Assembly: GCF_013032505.1 (NCBI RefSeq) | Contig: NZ_WQCG01000001.1 | Location: 372,001-436,000 of the forward strand | Direction: 5' to 3' | Source: Ruegeria atlantica | GTDB lineage: Bacteria > Pseudomonadota > Alphaproteobacteria > Rhodobacterales > Rhodobacteraceae | DNA: 64,000 nucleotides | In this document: positions 38,081 to 46,379 of the stretch, piece after piece | How positions within the stretch are numbered: the first letter of the stretch is position 1 | How the letters are laid out: every line of letters starts with the position of its first letter | The notes under the pieces: model-generated | Told to the model about the DNA's origin: nothing | The model's database searches: none | What the model saw: only the letters and a program-made list of their open reading frames with translations | Program-made: the position numbers and the translations under genes

Positions 38081-38992
38081 TCAGGGCAGTGACGCGACGC
38101 GGTCGGTGAACAGGCTTACAACCCCCGCCCCGTCCACATCACGGCATACGCGAACTGTTGGTCTACCCGTGTCTGGTCGGGTTGCTCCGATTTGCGTCCC
38201 TTCGGCCACCACCCGAAGCCCGGTTTCTACCATCTCGAACATGGGTTCGTGCGTACAAGCTATCACGGCTGTGGAGTCGTGCAGGCCGCACCCCTCCAAA
38301 CCACCAATATCCTTGTAGAATTTCAGGTAGAATTTCGAGATGTCGCGTAGGAACCCACCCATATCAGCGGAACGTGCAGCCAGTGCCTCGAAATCTGCAT
38401 TCGCGTACAGAGTTTTCAGCGTGACATCCAAGCCGACCAGAACCGTATCCGGCGGCGATGCGAACACCGCATCCGCGGCCAGTGCATCGTTATATATGTT
38501 GGCCTCGGCATGTTCAGTGATGTTTCCGGGACAAAACACAGCGCCACCCATGATCACCAGTCGCTTGATGTTGCCCGCAAACTCAGGATCCAGCTGCATG
38601 GCATCGGCGATATTGGTCAGCGGGCCAACAGCACAAACGACCAGCTCACCCTTGTGTTCCCGCGCCTGATCCACAAGAAATTCAGCCGCGGTCATAGTGT
38701 GATTTGATCCAACCTGCGGAATTTCGGTGATATCCCCAAACCCTTCGGGGCCGTGCACATGCTCGGACGGCGTATGCGAATCTGCCCCCCGCCGGTGCGG
38801 CGCGCCCTCTGCAACCGGGGCGTCGATCCCCAGTTTATGCAGCAGGAACCGCGCGTTGCGGCTGGACTGATGCACATGTGTGTTGCCAAAAACGGTGGTC
38901 AGGCCAATCAGGTCAATTTCTGGTGCAGCGGCGGCATAGGCAATGGCCATCGCATCGTCGATGCCCGGATCTGTATCAATTATCAGTTTCAT
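38081..38992 (-). CDS. Nucleoside hydrolase (inosine/uridine-preferring family)
   Basis: Hydrolyses N-glycosidic bonds of ribonucleosides. It has 303 residues. The diagnostic N-terminal DTDPGIDDAMA binds the catalytic calcium; VVCAVGPLTNIADAM and LVIMGGAV are conserved further on, and the active-site His-containing GCGLHDSTAV lies near residue 240. The start MKLIIDTDPG is chosen because the calcium motif must be N-terminal. It lies just upstream of tgt, which suggests a possible nucleoside salvage unit. Confidence 0.93.
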   Translation of the reverse strand: MKLIIDTDPGIDDAMAIAYAAAAPEIDLIGLTTVFGNTHVHQSSRNARFLLHKLGIDAPVAEGAPHRRGADSHTPSEHVHGPEGFGDITEIPQVGSNHTMTAAEFLVDQAREHKGELVVCAVGPLTNIADAMQLDPEFAGNIKRLVIMGGAVFCPGNITEHAEANIYNDALAADAVFASPPDTVLVGLDVTLKTLYANADFEALAARSADMGGFLRDISKFYLKFYKDIGGLEGCGLHDSTAVIACTHEPMFEMVETGLRVVAEGTQIGATRPDTGRPTVRVCRDVDGAGVVSLFTDRVASLP

Positions 38993-39132
38993 CCCCGCCC
39001 GATAGCGCAATCACGACCGGATGCAAAGCAGCCACATTCAAAATTTTCCATGCCACATCTCGGGTTTCTGAGATTTGCATCCATCCCCGTTCCCGCCATA
39101 CCAGAGTTGAAAATGGGCGAGTCAATCCCCAA

Positions 39133-39150
39133 GTGTATACCATAGTACAC
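39133..39150. promoter_or_regulatory. Inverted repeat GTGTA-N8-TACAC before the SPFH gene
   Basis: An 18-bp element with 5-bp arms, 17 bp upstream of the band-7 gene start, in the spacer between divergent genes. It resembles a transcription-factor operator; no regulator is identifiable. Confidence 0.35.
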
Positions 39151-39167
39151 AATAAAAGAGGACAGAT

Positions 39168-40058
39168 ATGACCGAAGATCAGATAATCGGACTGCTAACA
39201 TCGAACATCATTTACCTGCTCGCAGCAGTTCTGATCGTCGTTGTAATACTCAAGGGCATAAAAATTGTGCCGCAATCGGAAAAATATGTGGTTGAACGCT
39301 TTGGCCGCCTGCACTCAGTGCTTGGCCCCGGCATTAATTTTATCGTTCCTTTTCTGGATGTTGCACGTCATAAGATATCCATTCTTGAACGCCAGTTGCC
39401 AAATGCGACGCAAGACGCGATCACCAAGGACAACGTACTGGTCCAGATCGATACATCGGTATTTTACCGCATTCTTGAACCTGAAAAGACTGTGTACCGG
39501 ATCCGCGACGTCGATGGTGCGATCGCAACAACGGTTGCAGGTATCGTCCGTGCCGAAATCGGTAAGATGGATCTGGATGAGGTCCAGTCGAACCGCGCGC
39601 AACTGATTGAGCGCATTCAGGAAAGCGTAGAAACCGCCGTTGATGACTGGGGTATCGAAGTAACCCGGGCCGAGATTCTGGACGTGAACCTCGATCAGGC
39701 CACCCGCGACGCGATGTTGCAGCAGTTGAATGCCGAACGTGCCCGCCGTGCGCAGGTGACCGAGGCCGAAGGACAGAAACGCTCAGTCGAATTGCAGGCC
39801 GATGCAGAACTTTATGCGGCCGAGCAGACCGCAAAAGCCCGCCGTATTCAGGCCGAAGCTGAAGCATATGCAACCGGCGTTGTCGCCAAGGCCATTCAGG
39901 ACAATGGTATCGAGGCTGCTCAGTATCAGGTTGCGTTGAAGCAGGTCGAAGCCCTGAACGCGCTGGGTAACGGTACCGGATCGCAAACCATTGTTGTCCC
40001 TGCCAACGCGCTTGAAGCCTTTGGCGATGCGTTTAAAATGCTGAAAGGAGGAAAGTAA
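39168..40058 (+). CDS. SPFH/band 7 membrane protein (QmcA-like)
   Basis: A 296-residue stomatin/prohibitin-type protein. An N-terminal membrane anchor (about residues 11-28, IIYLLAAVLIVVVILKGI) is followed by the band 7 domain (IVPQSEKYVVERFGRLHSVL, then GINFIVPFLD) and a helical C-terminus (AERARRAQVTEAEGQKRSVE). It is paired with an NfeD-like gene whose ATG overlaps its stop (TAATG), the standard SPFH-NfeD operon involved in membrane microdomains and membrane-protein quality control. Confidence 0.94.
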   Translation: MTEDQIIGLLTSNIIYLLAAVLIVVVILKGIKIVPQSEKYVVERFGRLHSVLGPGINFIVPFLDVARHKISILERQLPNATQDAITKDNVLVQIDTSVFYRILEPEKTVYRIRDVDGAIATTVAGIVRAEIGKMDLDEVQSNRAQLIERIQESVETAVDDWGIEVTRAEILDVNLDQATRDAMLQQLNAERARRAQVTEAEGQKRSVELQADAELYAAEQTAKARRIQAEAEAYATGVVAKAIQDNGIEAAQYQVALKQVEALNALGNGTGSQTIVVPANALEAFGDAFKMLKGGK

Positions 40059-40336
40059 TGGCTGATCCCTTCTGGCTTACATGGTGGCTCTGGCTGGCCG
40101 GAGCGCTTGCTCTGGGCATACTTGAGATCGTCTTGCCGGGGTTCATCTTTCTTGGCTTTGCGATTGGAGCAGCTGTCACGGGGCTTTTGCTTGTGCTTCC
40201 GGGCTTTGCCCCAGGCCTACCGGTACTACTATTGATCTTTGCAGCACTATCGCTGGTGTCCTGGCTGATCCTGCGTCGCATGTTTGCCCTGCCCCACGGT
40301 CAGGTCAAAACCTTCCGCCACGATATCAACGAGTGA
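40058..40336 (+). CDS. NfeD-like membrane protein (YbbJ-like)
   Basis: A 92-residue protein with three hydrophobic segments (LWLAGALALGILEIVLPG, IFLGFAIGAAVTGLLLVLP, LPVLLLIFAALSLVSWLILR). The proline-glycine turn and the short length match the truncated NfeD proteins that accompany SPFH proteins. The OB-fold domain of long NfeD proteins is absent. It is translationally coupled to the SPFH gene. Confidence 0.87.
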   Translation: MADPFWLTWWLWLAGALALGILEIVLPGFIFLGFAIGAAVTGLLLVLPGFAPGLPVLLLIFAALSLVSWLILRRMFALPHGQVKTFRHDINE

Positions 40337-40433
40337 TCCAAATCGACGCAGCGTCCCGGGGCCCCACGGCACCACTGGACGCTGCCACAGGCTTTCCCTA
40401 TATAATTTATCAGGTAACAGCCCCGAGGCATGA

Positions 40434-40796
40434 ATGACGCATCCAAGTGAACAGTTCGAAGGTACGCCGTTGATTGCGCCTTCGACCATCGATCATCCAC
40501 TCTACGAATCTGTGGTCGAGGCTTGCAGAACCGTCTTCGACCCTGAGATTCCGGTAAATATCTACGATCTGGGTCTGATCTATACGATCGACATCACCAA
40601 GGAAAACGCTGTGAAGGTCATCATGACCCTGACTGCGCCTGGATGCCCGGTCGCCGGCGAGATGCCGGGGTGGATTGTCGAGGCGATCGAACCGGTCGCG
40701 GGCGTCAAGGAAGTTGACGTAGAACTAATATGGGAGCCCCCGTGGGGCATGGAAATGATGTCGGACGAAGCACGTCTGGAACTGGGCTTCATGTAG
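40434..40796 (+). CDS. SufT/DUF59 (MIP18-family) Fe-S assembly protein
   Basis: A 120-residue protein with the MIP18 domain: VFDPEIPVNIYDLGLIYTI, then VIMTLTAPGCPVAGEMPGW with the conserved Cys in TAPGCP, and VELIWEPPWGMEMM. SufT proteins assist maturation or turnover of Fe-S proteins. A perfect TATAAT (40401-40406) lies in the short upstream spacer. A second Fe-S gene (SufA-like) lies 640 bp downstream. Confidence 0.9.
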   Translation: MTHPSEQFEGTPLIAPSTIDHPLYESVVEACRTVFDPEIPVNIYDLGLIYTIDITKENAVKVIMTLTAPGCPVAGEMPGWIVEAIEPVAGVKEVDVELIWEPPWGMEMMSDEARLELGFM

Positions 40797-40846
40797 CCTC
40801 AGGTTTTCACTCTAAAGACATGTAAACAATATGTAATCAAGCAACA

Positions 40847-40880
40847 GGGCCGCTTTGTCGAAAAAGCGGCCCTATTTGTA
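40847..40880. terminator. Bidirectional terminator after sufT-like gene
   Basis: Ten-bp stem GGGCCGCTTT (40847-40856) and AAAGCGGCCC (40863-40872), followed by TATTTGTATTT. It also serves the convergent small secreted-protein gene. Confidence 0.85.
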
Positions 40881-40901
40881 TTTATGGCAGAACCACGCAG
40901 C

Positions 40902-41237
40902 TTATTTTACGCCGCACGTCGCTTTGATTTCTTCCGCACGCTCATCCAGTTTCTTGACATAGTCGCCGGAGAGCATCGTCAGTCTTTTCTGCTCAGTTCC
41001 AGTGGCCAGACCCAGCAAGGCCCCCGCAGGTGTGATTGCAATGACACTTTCCACCTGCTGATCTTCCGCATGTTTCTTTTCAGCTGCGATGGCCCGAAGA
41101 TCACCCTCGGCTGTGGAGCAATTCACTGGGTGCACCTTGCCGTCTGTTTCGGCAGACACGAAATTCGCGGATAAGAAGAAGGCGCTAGCGACCTGCAGTA
41201 GAAGAGTTTTTCCGAACTTAATGCTAAAACCTGCCAT
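40902..41237 (-). CDS. Small secreted protein, unknown function
   Basis: A 111-residue protein with a signal peptide (GKTLLLQVASAFFLSANFVSA, cleavage near residue 29). The mature part is mostly helical and charged, with two cysteines (in VNCSTAEG and ATCGVK) that could form a disulfide. A short hydrophobic stretch (AITPAGALLGLATG) lies in the middle. I do not recognise a family. It stands alone between Fe-S genes. Confidence 0.7.
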   Translation of the reverse strand: MAGFSIKFGKTLLLQVASAFFLSANFVSAETDGKVHPVNCSTAEGDLRAIAAEKKHAEDQQVESVIAITPAGALLGLATGTEQKRLTMLSGDYVKKLDERAEEIKATCGVK

Positions 41238-41437
41238 GATTATTTGCCCTTTATCAATAAAGCCTGATACTGCGGTCAGGCTAAGGTGAACGTTGATTAA
41301 GATGCAAGTTTACTTTGAGCGGCCACCCGTGGGACAAGCATTTTGACGGTAAAAATTAGGTCAGCAGGTTTGCTATGTCTTGAGCCTGACGCGTCTCGGC
41401 CCTAAATTGGGGATAATGTAGCGCAACGGAGACCACC

Positions 41438-41803
41438 ATGTTTGGCATTCCCGGCAAACAGGCCGTGACAATGACGCCCAAAGCCGCCGAGCAAATCGCA
41501 CGCCTGATGGCGTCCGGCGGTCATGCTGGCTTGCGTATTGGCATCAAGAAAGGCGGCTGCGCGGGCATGGAATACACCATGGATTACGTAGATGAGGCCG
41601 AACCCAACGACGAGGTGGTCGAGCAGGACGACGCCCGCATCATGATCGCGCCAATGGCGCAGATGTTCCTGTTCGGAACCGAAATCGACTATGAAGTTTC
41701 GCTACTCGAATCCGGGTTCAAGTTCCGCAACCCGAATGTCGTGGACGCTTGTGGATGCGGTGAATCCATCAAATTCGACGACGCGCTGTCTTCACAAAAC
41801 TAA
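41438..41803 (+). CDS. A-type Fe-S carrier (SufA/IscA/ErpA family)
   Basis: A 121-residue HesB/IscA-type scaffold or carrier. The three cluster-ligating cysteines are present: one in KKGGCAGMEY and two in DACGCGES. The usual FGTEIDYEVSLLESGFKFRNPN block precedes the C-terminal pair. The start follows GGAGACCACC. It overlaps the convergent dioxygenase gene by 4 nt. No suf or isc operon is in this window. Confidence 0.92.
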   Translation: MFGIPGKQAVTMTPKAAEQIARLMASGGHAGLRIGIKKGGCAGMEYTMDYVDEAEPNDEVVEQDDARIMIAPMAQMFLFGTEIDYEVSLLESGFKFRNPNVVDACGCGESIKFDDALSSQN

Positions 41804-42711
41804 CTCGCCTTCAAATGCACATAGGTTTCGTTGTAACGCCGTGTGAGATGGTCACCGGCGCTGATTGTCTCGCCTGATTTCGGCGGAGCGACGTTAGTTT
41901 CGTAGGACGGATTAAAGAAGAGTGGGACCGAAACACGTTCCTGCGTACCGCCCACAACGCGGTGTTCGGTGGCTTTTACTTTTCCGGCGGTCCAGAATTC
42001 CAGCATCTCGCCAAAGTTGATGATGAACGTACCCGGTGCGGCCGAGACCGGTTGCCAGCTGCCATCCGGCATCCGGACCTCCAGTCCTGAAACACCGTCG
42101 GTCGCCAGCAATGTCAGGCATCCATAGTCCGTGTGTGCCCCAATGCCAAAATCCCGATCACCGGCCCATGCCGGGCGTTCTGGATAGAAGTTTCCGCGCA
42201 AAAGGGCCATTGGTGTGTCGAAGGCGCGATCAAAGCTGGTTTCATCCCGGCCTAAAGCGACGGCAATGGACCTGAGAACGCGCATCGCAACCGAGCAAGC
42301 CTCGCTGTAATATGCTCGGATTACACCTTGAAATTCCTGGGGCTTTTCCGGCCACAGGTTCGGTGCATACACACTCAGTCCTTTGTCAGCATATGCGTTT
42401 CCGGCTGGCAGCTCATAGCCGCAATCGAACACTTCCTTGAAATCGGGATTGGCCATTGGGTCCACCTGTTCGGATTGCGACGCGCCCCACCCTCGGTTCG
42501 AACCCGTCATTGCCATATCAACGGTCTTTTTGTGACGGTCAGGCAAATGAAAGAATTCGCGATAGGTTTCGATAACGTTCCGTACCTGATCTGCATCAAG
42601 CCCGGTGTTGGACACCGTCAAAAAGCCAACCTCACCCACGGCATGCAACAGTTTTGCAAGCTCTGAAGCCTCACGGTCGTCCAGTTTCTTCAGATTCAAA
42701 TCGTCGATCAT
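41800..42711 (-). CDS. Fe(II)/2-oxoglutarate-dependent oxygenase, isopenicillin N synthase-like
   Basis: A 303-residue non-haem iron oxygenase. N-terminal DIOX_N region (GFLTVSNTGLDADQV), jelly-roll core with the iron ligands H-x-D in GIGAHTDYGCLTLLA and distal His in ATEHRVVGG, and the 2-oxoglutarate-binding R-x-S in QERVSVPLFFNPS. The start MIDDLNLKKL has GGAGGGCGGC directly upstream. The substrate is unknown; similar enzymes modify amino acids, hormones or small metabolites. Confidence 0.9.
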   Translation of the reverse strand: MIDDLNLKKLDDREASELAKLLHAVGEVGFLTVSNTGLDADQVRNVIETYREFFHLPDRHKKTVDMAMTGSNRGWGASQSEQVDPMANPDFKEVFDCGYELPAGNAYADKGLSVYAPNLWPEKPQEFQGVIRAYYSEACSVAMRVLRSIAVALGRDETSFDRAFDTPMALLRGNFYPERPAWAGDRDFGIGAHTDYGCLTLLATDGVSGLEVRMPDGSWQPVSAAPGTFIINFGEMLEFWTAGKVKATEHRVVGGTQERVSVPLFFNPSYETNVAPPKSGETISAGDHLTRRYNETYVHLKAS

Positions 42712-42832
42712 GCCGCCCTCCAATGTGAAGCGGAACCTGCCGTTGTGATCTGACCTTTGCAACCGGAATTGTCAGGCTCGGCCGGTGGTGCTATCCGATG
42801 ACCAAACAACGATTTATTTGGGGGTATGCGTT

Positions 42833-43582
42833 ATGCGACGCAAGCTGGCGGCTGGAAACTGGAAAATGAACGGAACTGCGGCTGATTTGCCCGAGCTTCA
42901 GTCGCTAGCCGGGTCGTTTCCTGACGCATCAGTGGATGTTCTGATTTGCCCACCCGCAACCTTGCTGCACCGCGCGGCAGAAACGGTAAAAGACACCGGA
43001 ATTTCGGTCGGTGGACAGGACTGCCACGCGGCCGAATCCGGCGCGCATACAGGCGATGTCAGCGCCCAGATGCTAATGGATGCAGGGGCAAGTGCGGTCA
43101 TTCTTGGCCATTCCGAACGGCGCGAGGATCATGGTGAGCAAAACGACGATGTTCGCGCCAAAGCCCGCGCTGCGATGGACACGGGCCTGAAAGCCATCAT
43201 TTGCGTCGGCGAAAGCCTGGAGCAGCGCGAGGCCGCGAACACGCTGGACATAATCGGCGGACAGTTGTCCGGTTCGATCCCAGACCAGTCGACCGGCGAA
43301 AACCTGATCGTTGCTTATGAGCCAATCTGGGCTATTGGCACCGGCAAGGTTCCCACCCTGGACGAGATCGGAGAAGTGCACGACTTCATCCGCGCCCGGC
43401 TTGAGCGTCGGTTTGGCGAAGGTGTCGGCCGCTCGGTCCGTTTGCTCTATGGTGGTTCGGTCAAACCGGGCAACGCAGCCGAAATCTTTGCTGTCTCTAA
43501 CGTGGACGGGGCCTTGGTGGGCGGCGCAAGCCTGAAAGCCCACGACTTTTCCGGCATTATCGACGCCCTGCAAAAGGCCTGA
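42833..43582 (+). CDS. tpiA: Triosephosphate isomerase
   Basis: Interconverts DHAP and GAP. It has 249 residues. AAGNWKMNG carries the substrate Asn and Lys; the catalytic His is in [10 protein letters not shown] and the catalytic Glu in [13 protein letters not shown]. The phosphate loop is [11 protein letters not shown]. The start [10 protein letters not shown] is placed close before the first catalytic residues, as in the family; an in-frame GTG/ATG extension upstream is less likely. I find no CceR palindrome here, in contrast to the gap genes. Confidence 0.96.
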   Translation: MRRKLAAGNWKMNGTAADLPELQSLAGSFPDASVDVLICPPATLLHRAAETVKDTGISVGGQDCHAAESGAHTGDVSAQMLMDAGASAVILGHSERREDHGEQNDDVRAKARAAMDTGLKAIICVGESLEQREAANTLDIIGGQLSGSIPDQSTGENLIVAYEPIWAIGTGKVPTLDEIGEVHDFIRARLERRFGEGVGRSVRLLYGGSVKPGNAAEIFAVSNVDGALVGGASLKAHDFSGIIDALQKA

Positions 43583-43584
43583 GG

Positions 43585-43896
43585 TCAGGCTAGTTTCATT
43601 GTCACCAGCCCCGTCACAATCAGGGCCGCCGCGATCAGGCGGGGCGCAGTCAGCGCCTCACCCAGAAACATTGCGCCGACCATGAAGGCCCCGACGGCAC
43701 CGATGCCGGTCCAAATCGTATAGGCCGTGCCCAAAGGCAGATCGCGCATCGCAAGGGCAAGCAATCCGAACGATCCGATCATCGACACACCCATCAGGGC
43801 CGTGGGCCATAAGCGCGTGAAACCGGCGGACTGCTTCATGGCAACGGCCCATACAATTTCCAGCAGACCGGCGAACAACAAAAATATCCAGGGCAT
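43585..43896 (-). CDS. Guanidinium exporter of the SMR family (Gdx/SugE)
   Basis: A 103-residue four-helix small multidrug resistance protein. It matches Gdx/SugE rather than EmrE: LLFAGLLEIVWAVAMKQSAG with the essential Glu in TM1, and LPLGTAYTIWTGIGAVGAF. Gdx proteins export guanidinium in exchange for protons. The assignment is strongly supported by a guanidine-II riboswitch directly upstream. It lies immediately convergent to tpiA with a 2-bp gap. Confidence 0.93.
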   Translation of the reverse strand: MPWIFLLFAGLLEIVWAVAMKQSAGFTRLWPTALMGVSMIGSFGLLALAMRDLPLGTAYTIWTGIGAVGAFMVGAMFLGEALTAPRLIAAALIVTGLVTMKLA

Positions 43897-43914
43897 AGAA
43901 AAACCTCACATCGT

Positions 43915-43960
43915 TTCGGGTCGTCCCGAATGATCAACCAATGTGGCGAGGTCGTCCTCT
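43915..43960 (-). promoter_or_regulatory. Guanidine-II (mini-ykkC) riboswitch upstream of gdx
   Basis: On the minus strand there are two hairpins with identical ACGA loops: GAGG-ACGA-CCTC (43959 to 43948) and TTCGGG-ACGA-CCCGAA (43930 to 43915), separated by 17 nt. Two ACGR tetraloops in series are the defining feature of the guanidine-II riboswitch. The second hairpin ends 7-8 nt before the GAGG ribosome site (43907 to 43904) of the exporter gene, fitting translational control. Confidence 0.9.
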
Positions 43961-44161
43961 TGTCCGTACATAAAGTCTCTTGATTGGCATTCAAGAGGAT
44001 GCGTTGTGCTGGTCGCAAACTCGCAAAGGGTACGAGTCGAAAATTGCAGTATATGAAGAGTGCTTTGCCCCTTGATAACAGCGAGTGTCACAAGGGCATG
44101 TGACGCAATCGCGCTGATGACAGGATCAAGCGGGTCACACTGGGAAGTAACGCGCAGCAAG
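43961..44161. other. Gene-free spacer between gdx riboswitch and TRAP operon terminator
   Basis: I find no convincing coding region here. A minus-strand open frame crosses both the riboswitch and the terminator and is rejected. A hairpin CTCTTGA/TCAAGAG (about 43977-43998) is the only other structure. The gdx promoter should lie in this stretch, on the minus strand. Confidence 0.5.
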
Positions 44162-44194
44162 AAGGCCGGGTCTGTCAAAGACCCGGCCTTTTTT
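44162..44194. terminator. Strong terminator hairpin at the end of the TRAP operon
   Basis: AAGGCCGGGTCT (44162-44173) pairs with AGACCCGGCCTT (44179-44190) over a 5-nt loop. The cleaner T-run (six T) is on the plus strand; on the minus strand, where the dct genes run, the tail is TTCTTG. Confidence 0.75.
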
Positions 44195-44210
44195 GTCGCG
44201 GGCATGCCCG

Positions 44211-45587
44211 CTAGTTCGTCACGATTTCCGGACCCATAAAGGTATTGGGCAAGAAGGTCGAAATCCACGGAATATACGTCACCATGATCAGGAAGACGAA
44301 CAGCACGGCCAGGAACGGCAGCGCCGCCTTCACAACGCTCATCATTGGCATACCGGCTACGCCCGAGGTCACGAAAAGGTTCAAACCAACCGGGGGCGTA
44401 ATCATTCCGATTTCCATGTTCACCACCATGATGATGCCCAGATGGATTGGGTCGATACCCAGTTCGATGGCGATCGGGAACACCAAAGGTGCCACGATGA
44501 CCAGCAAGCCCGAGGGCTCCATGAACTGACCGCCGATCAACAGGATCACGTTGACGACGATCAGGAAGGTGACCGGACCAAGACCCGCAGACAGCATGGC
44601 GCTTGCAATGTGCTGAGGCACCTGTTCATCCGTAAGCACATGCTTGAGGATCAGCGCGTTGGCGATGACGAACAGCAATGTCACCGTCAGCTTGCCCGCC
44701 TCGAACAGCGTGTGCTTGGTATCGGGGTGAAAGAACGCCGTGACCAGCGCATAGGGCTTTTTCAGCAGCGGAACGCTCTGGCCGTCCCCAGCGGTGCTGA
44801 GCGGCCCCATGTCCTTGTAGACAAAGCTGGCGATAAAGAAGGCATATACGGCAGCCACTGCTGCAGCCTCGGTCGGCGTGAAGATACCACCATAGATACC
44901 GCCCAGAATGATCACGATCAGGAATAGGCCCCAACCGGCTTCGCGTGCCGAGGTAAAGATTTCACCCCAACCCTTCCAGTCACCCTTCGGCAGGTTCTTA
45001 ACTTTGGCCATGACGTAAATCGTGACCATCAGCATAAGACCCGCCATCAGGCCCGGGATGACGCCCGCAAGGAACATCCTCCCAACCGAGACCTCAACGG
45101 CCGCAGCGTAAACAACCATCACGATGGACGGCGGGATCAGAATGCCCAGCGTACCCGCGTTACAGATCACACCAGCGGCGAATTCCTTGGAATAGCCAAC
45201 CTGCCGCATACCGGCGATCACAATGGAACCGATGGCAACAACCGTGGCCGGCGAAGAGCCCGAAAGCGCAGCGAACAACATACAGGCAAAGACACCCGCA
45301 ATTGCCAGGCCACCCGGCAAATGGCCAACGCAGGCAATCGAGAAACGGATAATCCGTCGCGCCACGCCGCCCGTTGTCATAAAGGATGAGGCGAGGATGA
45401 AGAACGGAATGGCCAACAGGGTAAAGTGCCCTTCAAAAGCTTCAAAAAGCGTACCTGCCACAGAAGCCAGCGAGCTGTCGGAGTAGATCAACAGGAACAG
45501 GGTCGAGCTGAGGCCCAAGGCCACCGCAATCGGCACACCGATCAGCAGCAGGCCAATAACCATTGAGAAAAGAAGTACGACGTCCAT
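44211..45587 (-). CDS. dctM: TRAP transporter large permease, DctM type
   Basis: The 458-residue integral membrane translocation subunit of a TRAP carrier. It has about 12 hydrophobic helices with DctM signatures (ALSGSSPATVVAIGSIVIAG, AGVICNAGTLGILIPPSI, GMITPPVGLNLFVTSGVAGM). It imports C4-dicarboxylates or a related organic acid driven by ion gradients. Its ATG overlaps the dctQ stop by one base (TGATG). Confidence 0.93.
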   Translation of the reverse strand: MDVVLLFSMVIGLLLIGVPIAVALGLSSTLFLLIYSDSSLASVAGTLFEAFEGHFTLLAIPFFILASSFMTTGGVARRIIRFSIACVGHLPGGLAIAGVFACMLFAALSGSSPATVVAIGSIVIAGMRQVGYSKEFAAGVICNAGTLGILIPPSIVMVVYAAAVEVSVGRMFLAGVIPGLMAGLMLMVTIYVMAKVKNLPKGDWKGWGEIFTSAREAGWGLFLIVIILGGIYGGIFTPTEAAAVAAVYAFFIASFVYKDMGPLSTAGDGQSVPLLKKPYALVTAFFHPDTKHTLFEAGKLTVTLLFVIANALILKHVLTDEQVPQHIASAMLSAGLGPVTFLIVVNVILLIGGQFMEPSGLLVIVAPLVFPIAIELGIDPIHLGIIMVVNMEIGMITPPVGLNLFVTSGVAGMPMMSVVKAALPFLAVLFVFLIMVTYIPWISTFLPNTFMGPEIVTN

Positions 45588-46264
45588 CAGTCATGCTCTC
45601 CTTGCTGAGCGCGGACTTCTTCGATCTCGTCCTCGACTTCGTGGCTGGCGACAAGACGGTCGGTCTCACCACGCCAGATTTGTACTGCGACCTGCGCAAA
45701 GCGGATCACCAGAAGCAGCATCGACACCGGCAGCACCAGATACGGCACCACCTTGGGCAGTTTTTCATACCCCTCGCCATAGTTGATCAGGTCCTCAAGA
45801 AAGCGCAGCGGTGCGACCATGGGAATATCGTCAACTTCGTAAAAGCTCTGGCTGCGTGCATCGAAATTGAAACCGGTCGGGAACCAGCGGCCCGAGGTGG
45901 GCGGCAGGTCGGCAAACACGGCCCAATAGTCATACGACCCTTTCAACAGCAGCAGCGAAAATGCCAGACAACACGCCACCGAGATCAGTGCCAAAATGCG
46001 GCGCGGCGCCGGGGCCAGCATGTTCAGGATTGCATCCACACCCAAGTGAGCGTGCTTTTTGACCGCGTATGACGCGCCCAGCAACACCAGCCACCCAAAG
46101 GCAAAAACCGTTAGTTCAAGTGCCCACAGGATGTTGGAATTGAATACAAACCGCGCGATTACATTGGCGAAGGTCACGACTGTCATCAGGCCCAAGAGCG
46201 ATGCAATCAGAGTCTCTTCGATATGGTCGACCAGCCCGCCTTGGCCGGGTTTCGAACCAGACAT
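45587..46264 (-). CDS. dctQ: TRAP transporter small permease, DctQ type
   Basis: A 225-residue small membrane subunit with four hydrophobic segments (LLGLMTVVTFANVIARFVF, TVFAFGWLVLLGASYAV, ALISVACCLAFSLLLLKGSY, VVPYLVLPVSMLLLVIRFA). There is a larger-than-usual insertion between helices 3 and 4 (about residues 130-185). The acidic C-terminus is cytoplasmic. It is co-transcribed with dctP and dctM. Confidence 0.9.
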   Translation of the reverse strand: MSGSKPGQGGLVDHIEETLIASLLGLMTVVTFANVIARFVFNSNILWALELTVFAFGWLVLLGASYAVKKHAHLGVDAILNMLAPAPRRILALISVACCLAFSLLLLKGSYDYWAVFADLPPTSGRWFPTGFNFDARSQSFYEVDDIPMVAPLRFLEDLINYGEGYEKLPKVVPYLVLPVSMLLLVIRFAQVAVQIWRGETDRLVASHEVEDEIEEVRAQQGEHD

Positions 46265-46303
46265 TTATCTGTCCCCACATTATTAGTGATGAGAGTTTGG
46301 TGT

Positions 46304-46326
46304 GGCGGGCCAGATCTCGGCCCGCC
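46304..46326 (-). other. Intercistronic hairpin between dctP and dctQ
   Basis: GGCGGGCC (46304-46311) and GGCCCGCC (46319-46326) form a perfect 8-bp stem without a T-run. It sits just after the dctP stop. Such hairpins commonly protect the binding-protein mRNA so that it exceeds the permease mRNA. The function is inferred. Confidence 0.55.
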
Positions 46327-46379
46327 CGGCCTGCGCGTCAGCAACTCCCCAGTCTTTGGACACGCGGCCTGAACCGGGA

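Noticed and set aside
44162..44194. Possible plus-strand sRNA ending at this hairpin
   Set aside because: The better T-run is on the plus strand, but I could not find a convincing promoter or conserved core upstream; it is simply read as the TRAP operon terminator.
43906..44268. A 120-codon minus-strand frame between gdx and dctM
   Set aside because: It runs across the terminator, the guanidine riboswitch and the exporter's ribosome site, so it cannot be a normal gene.
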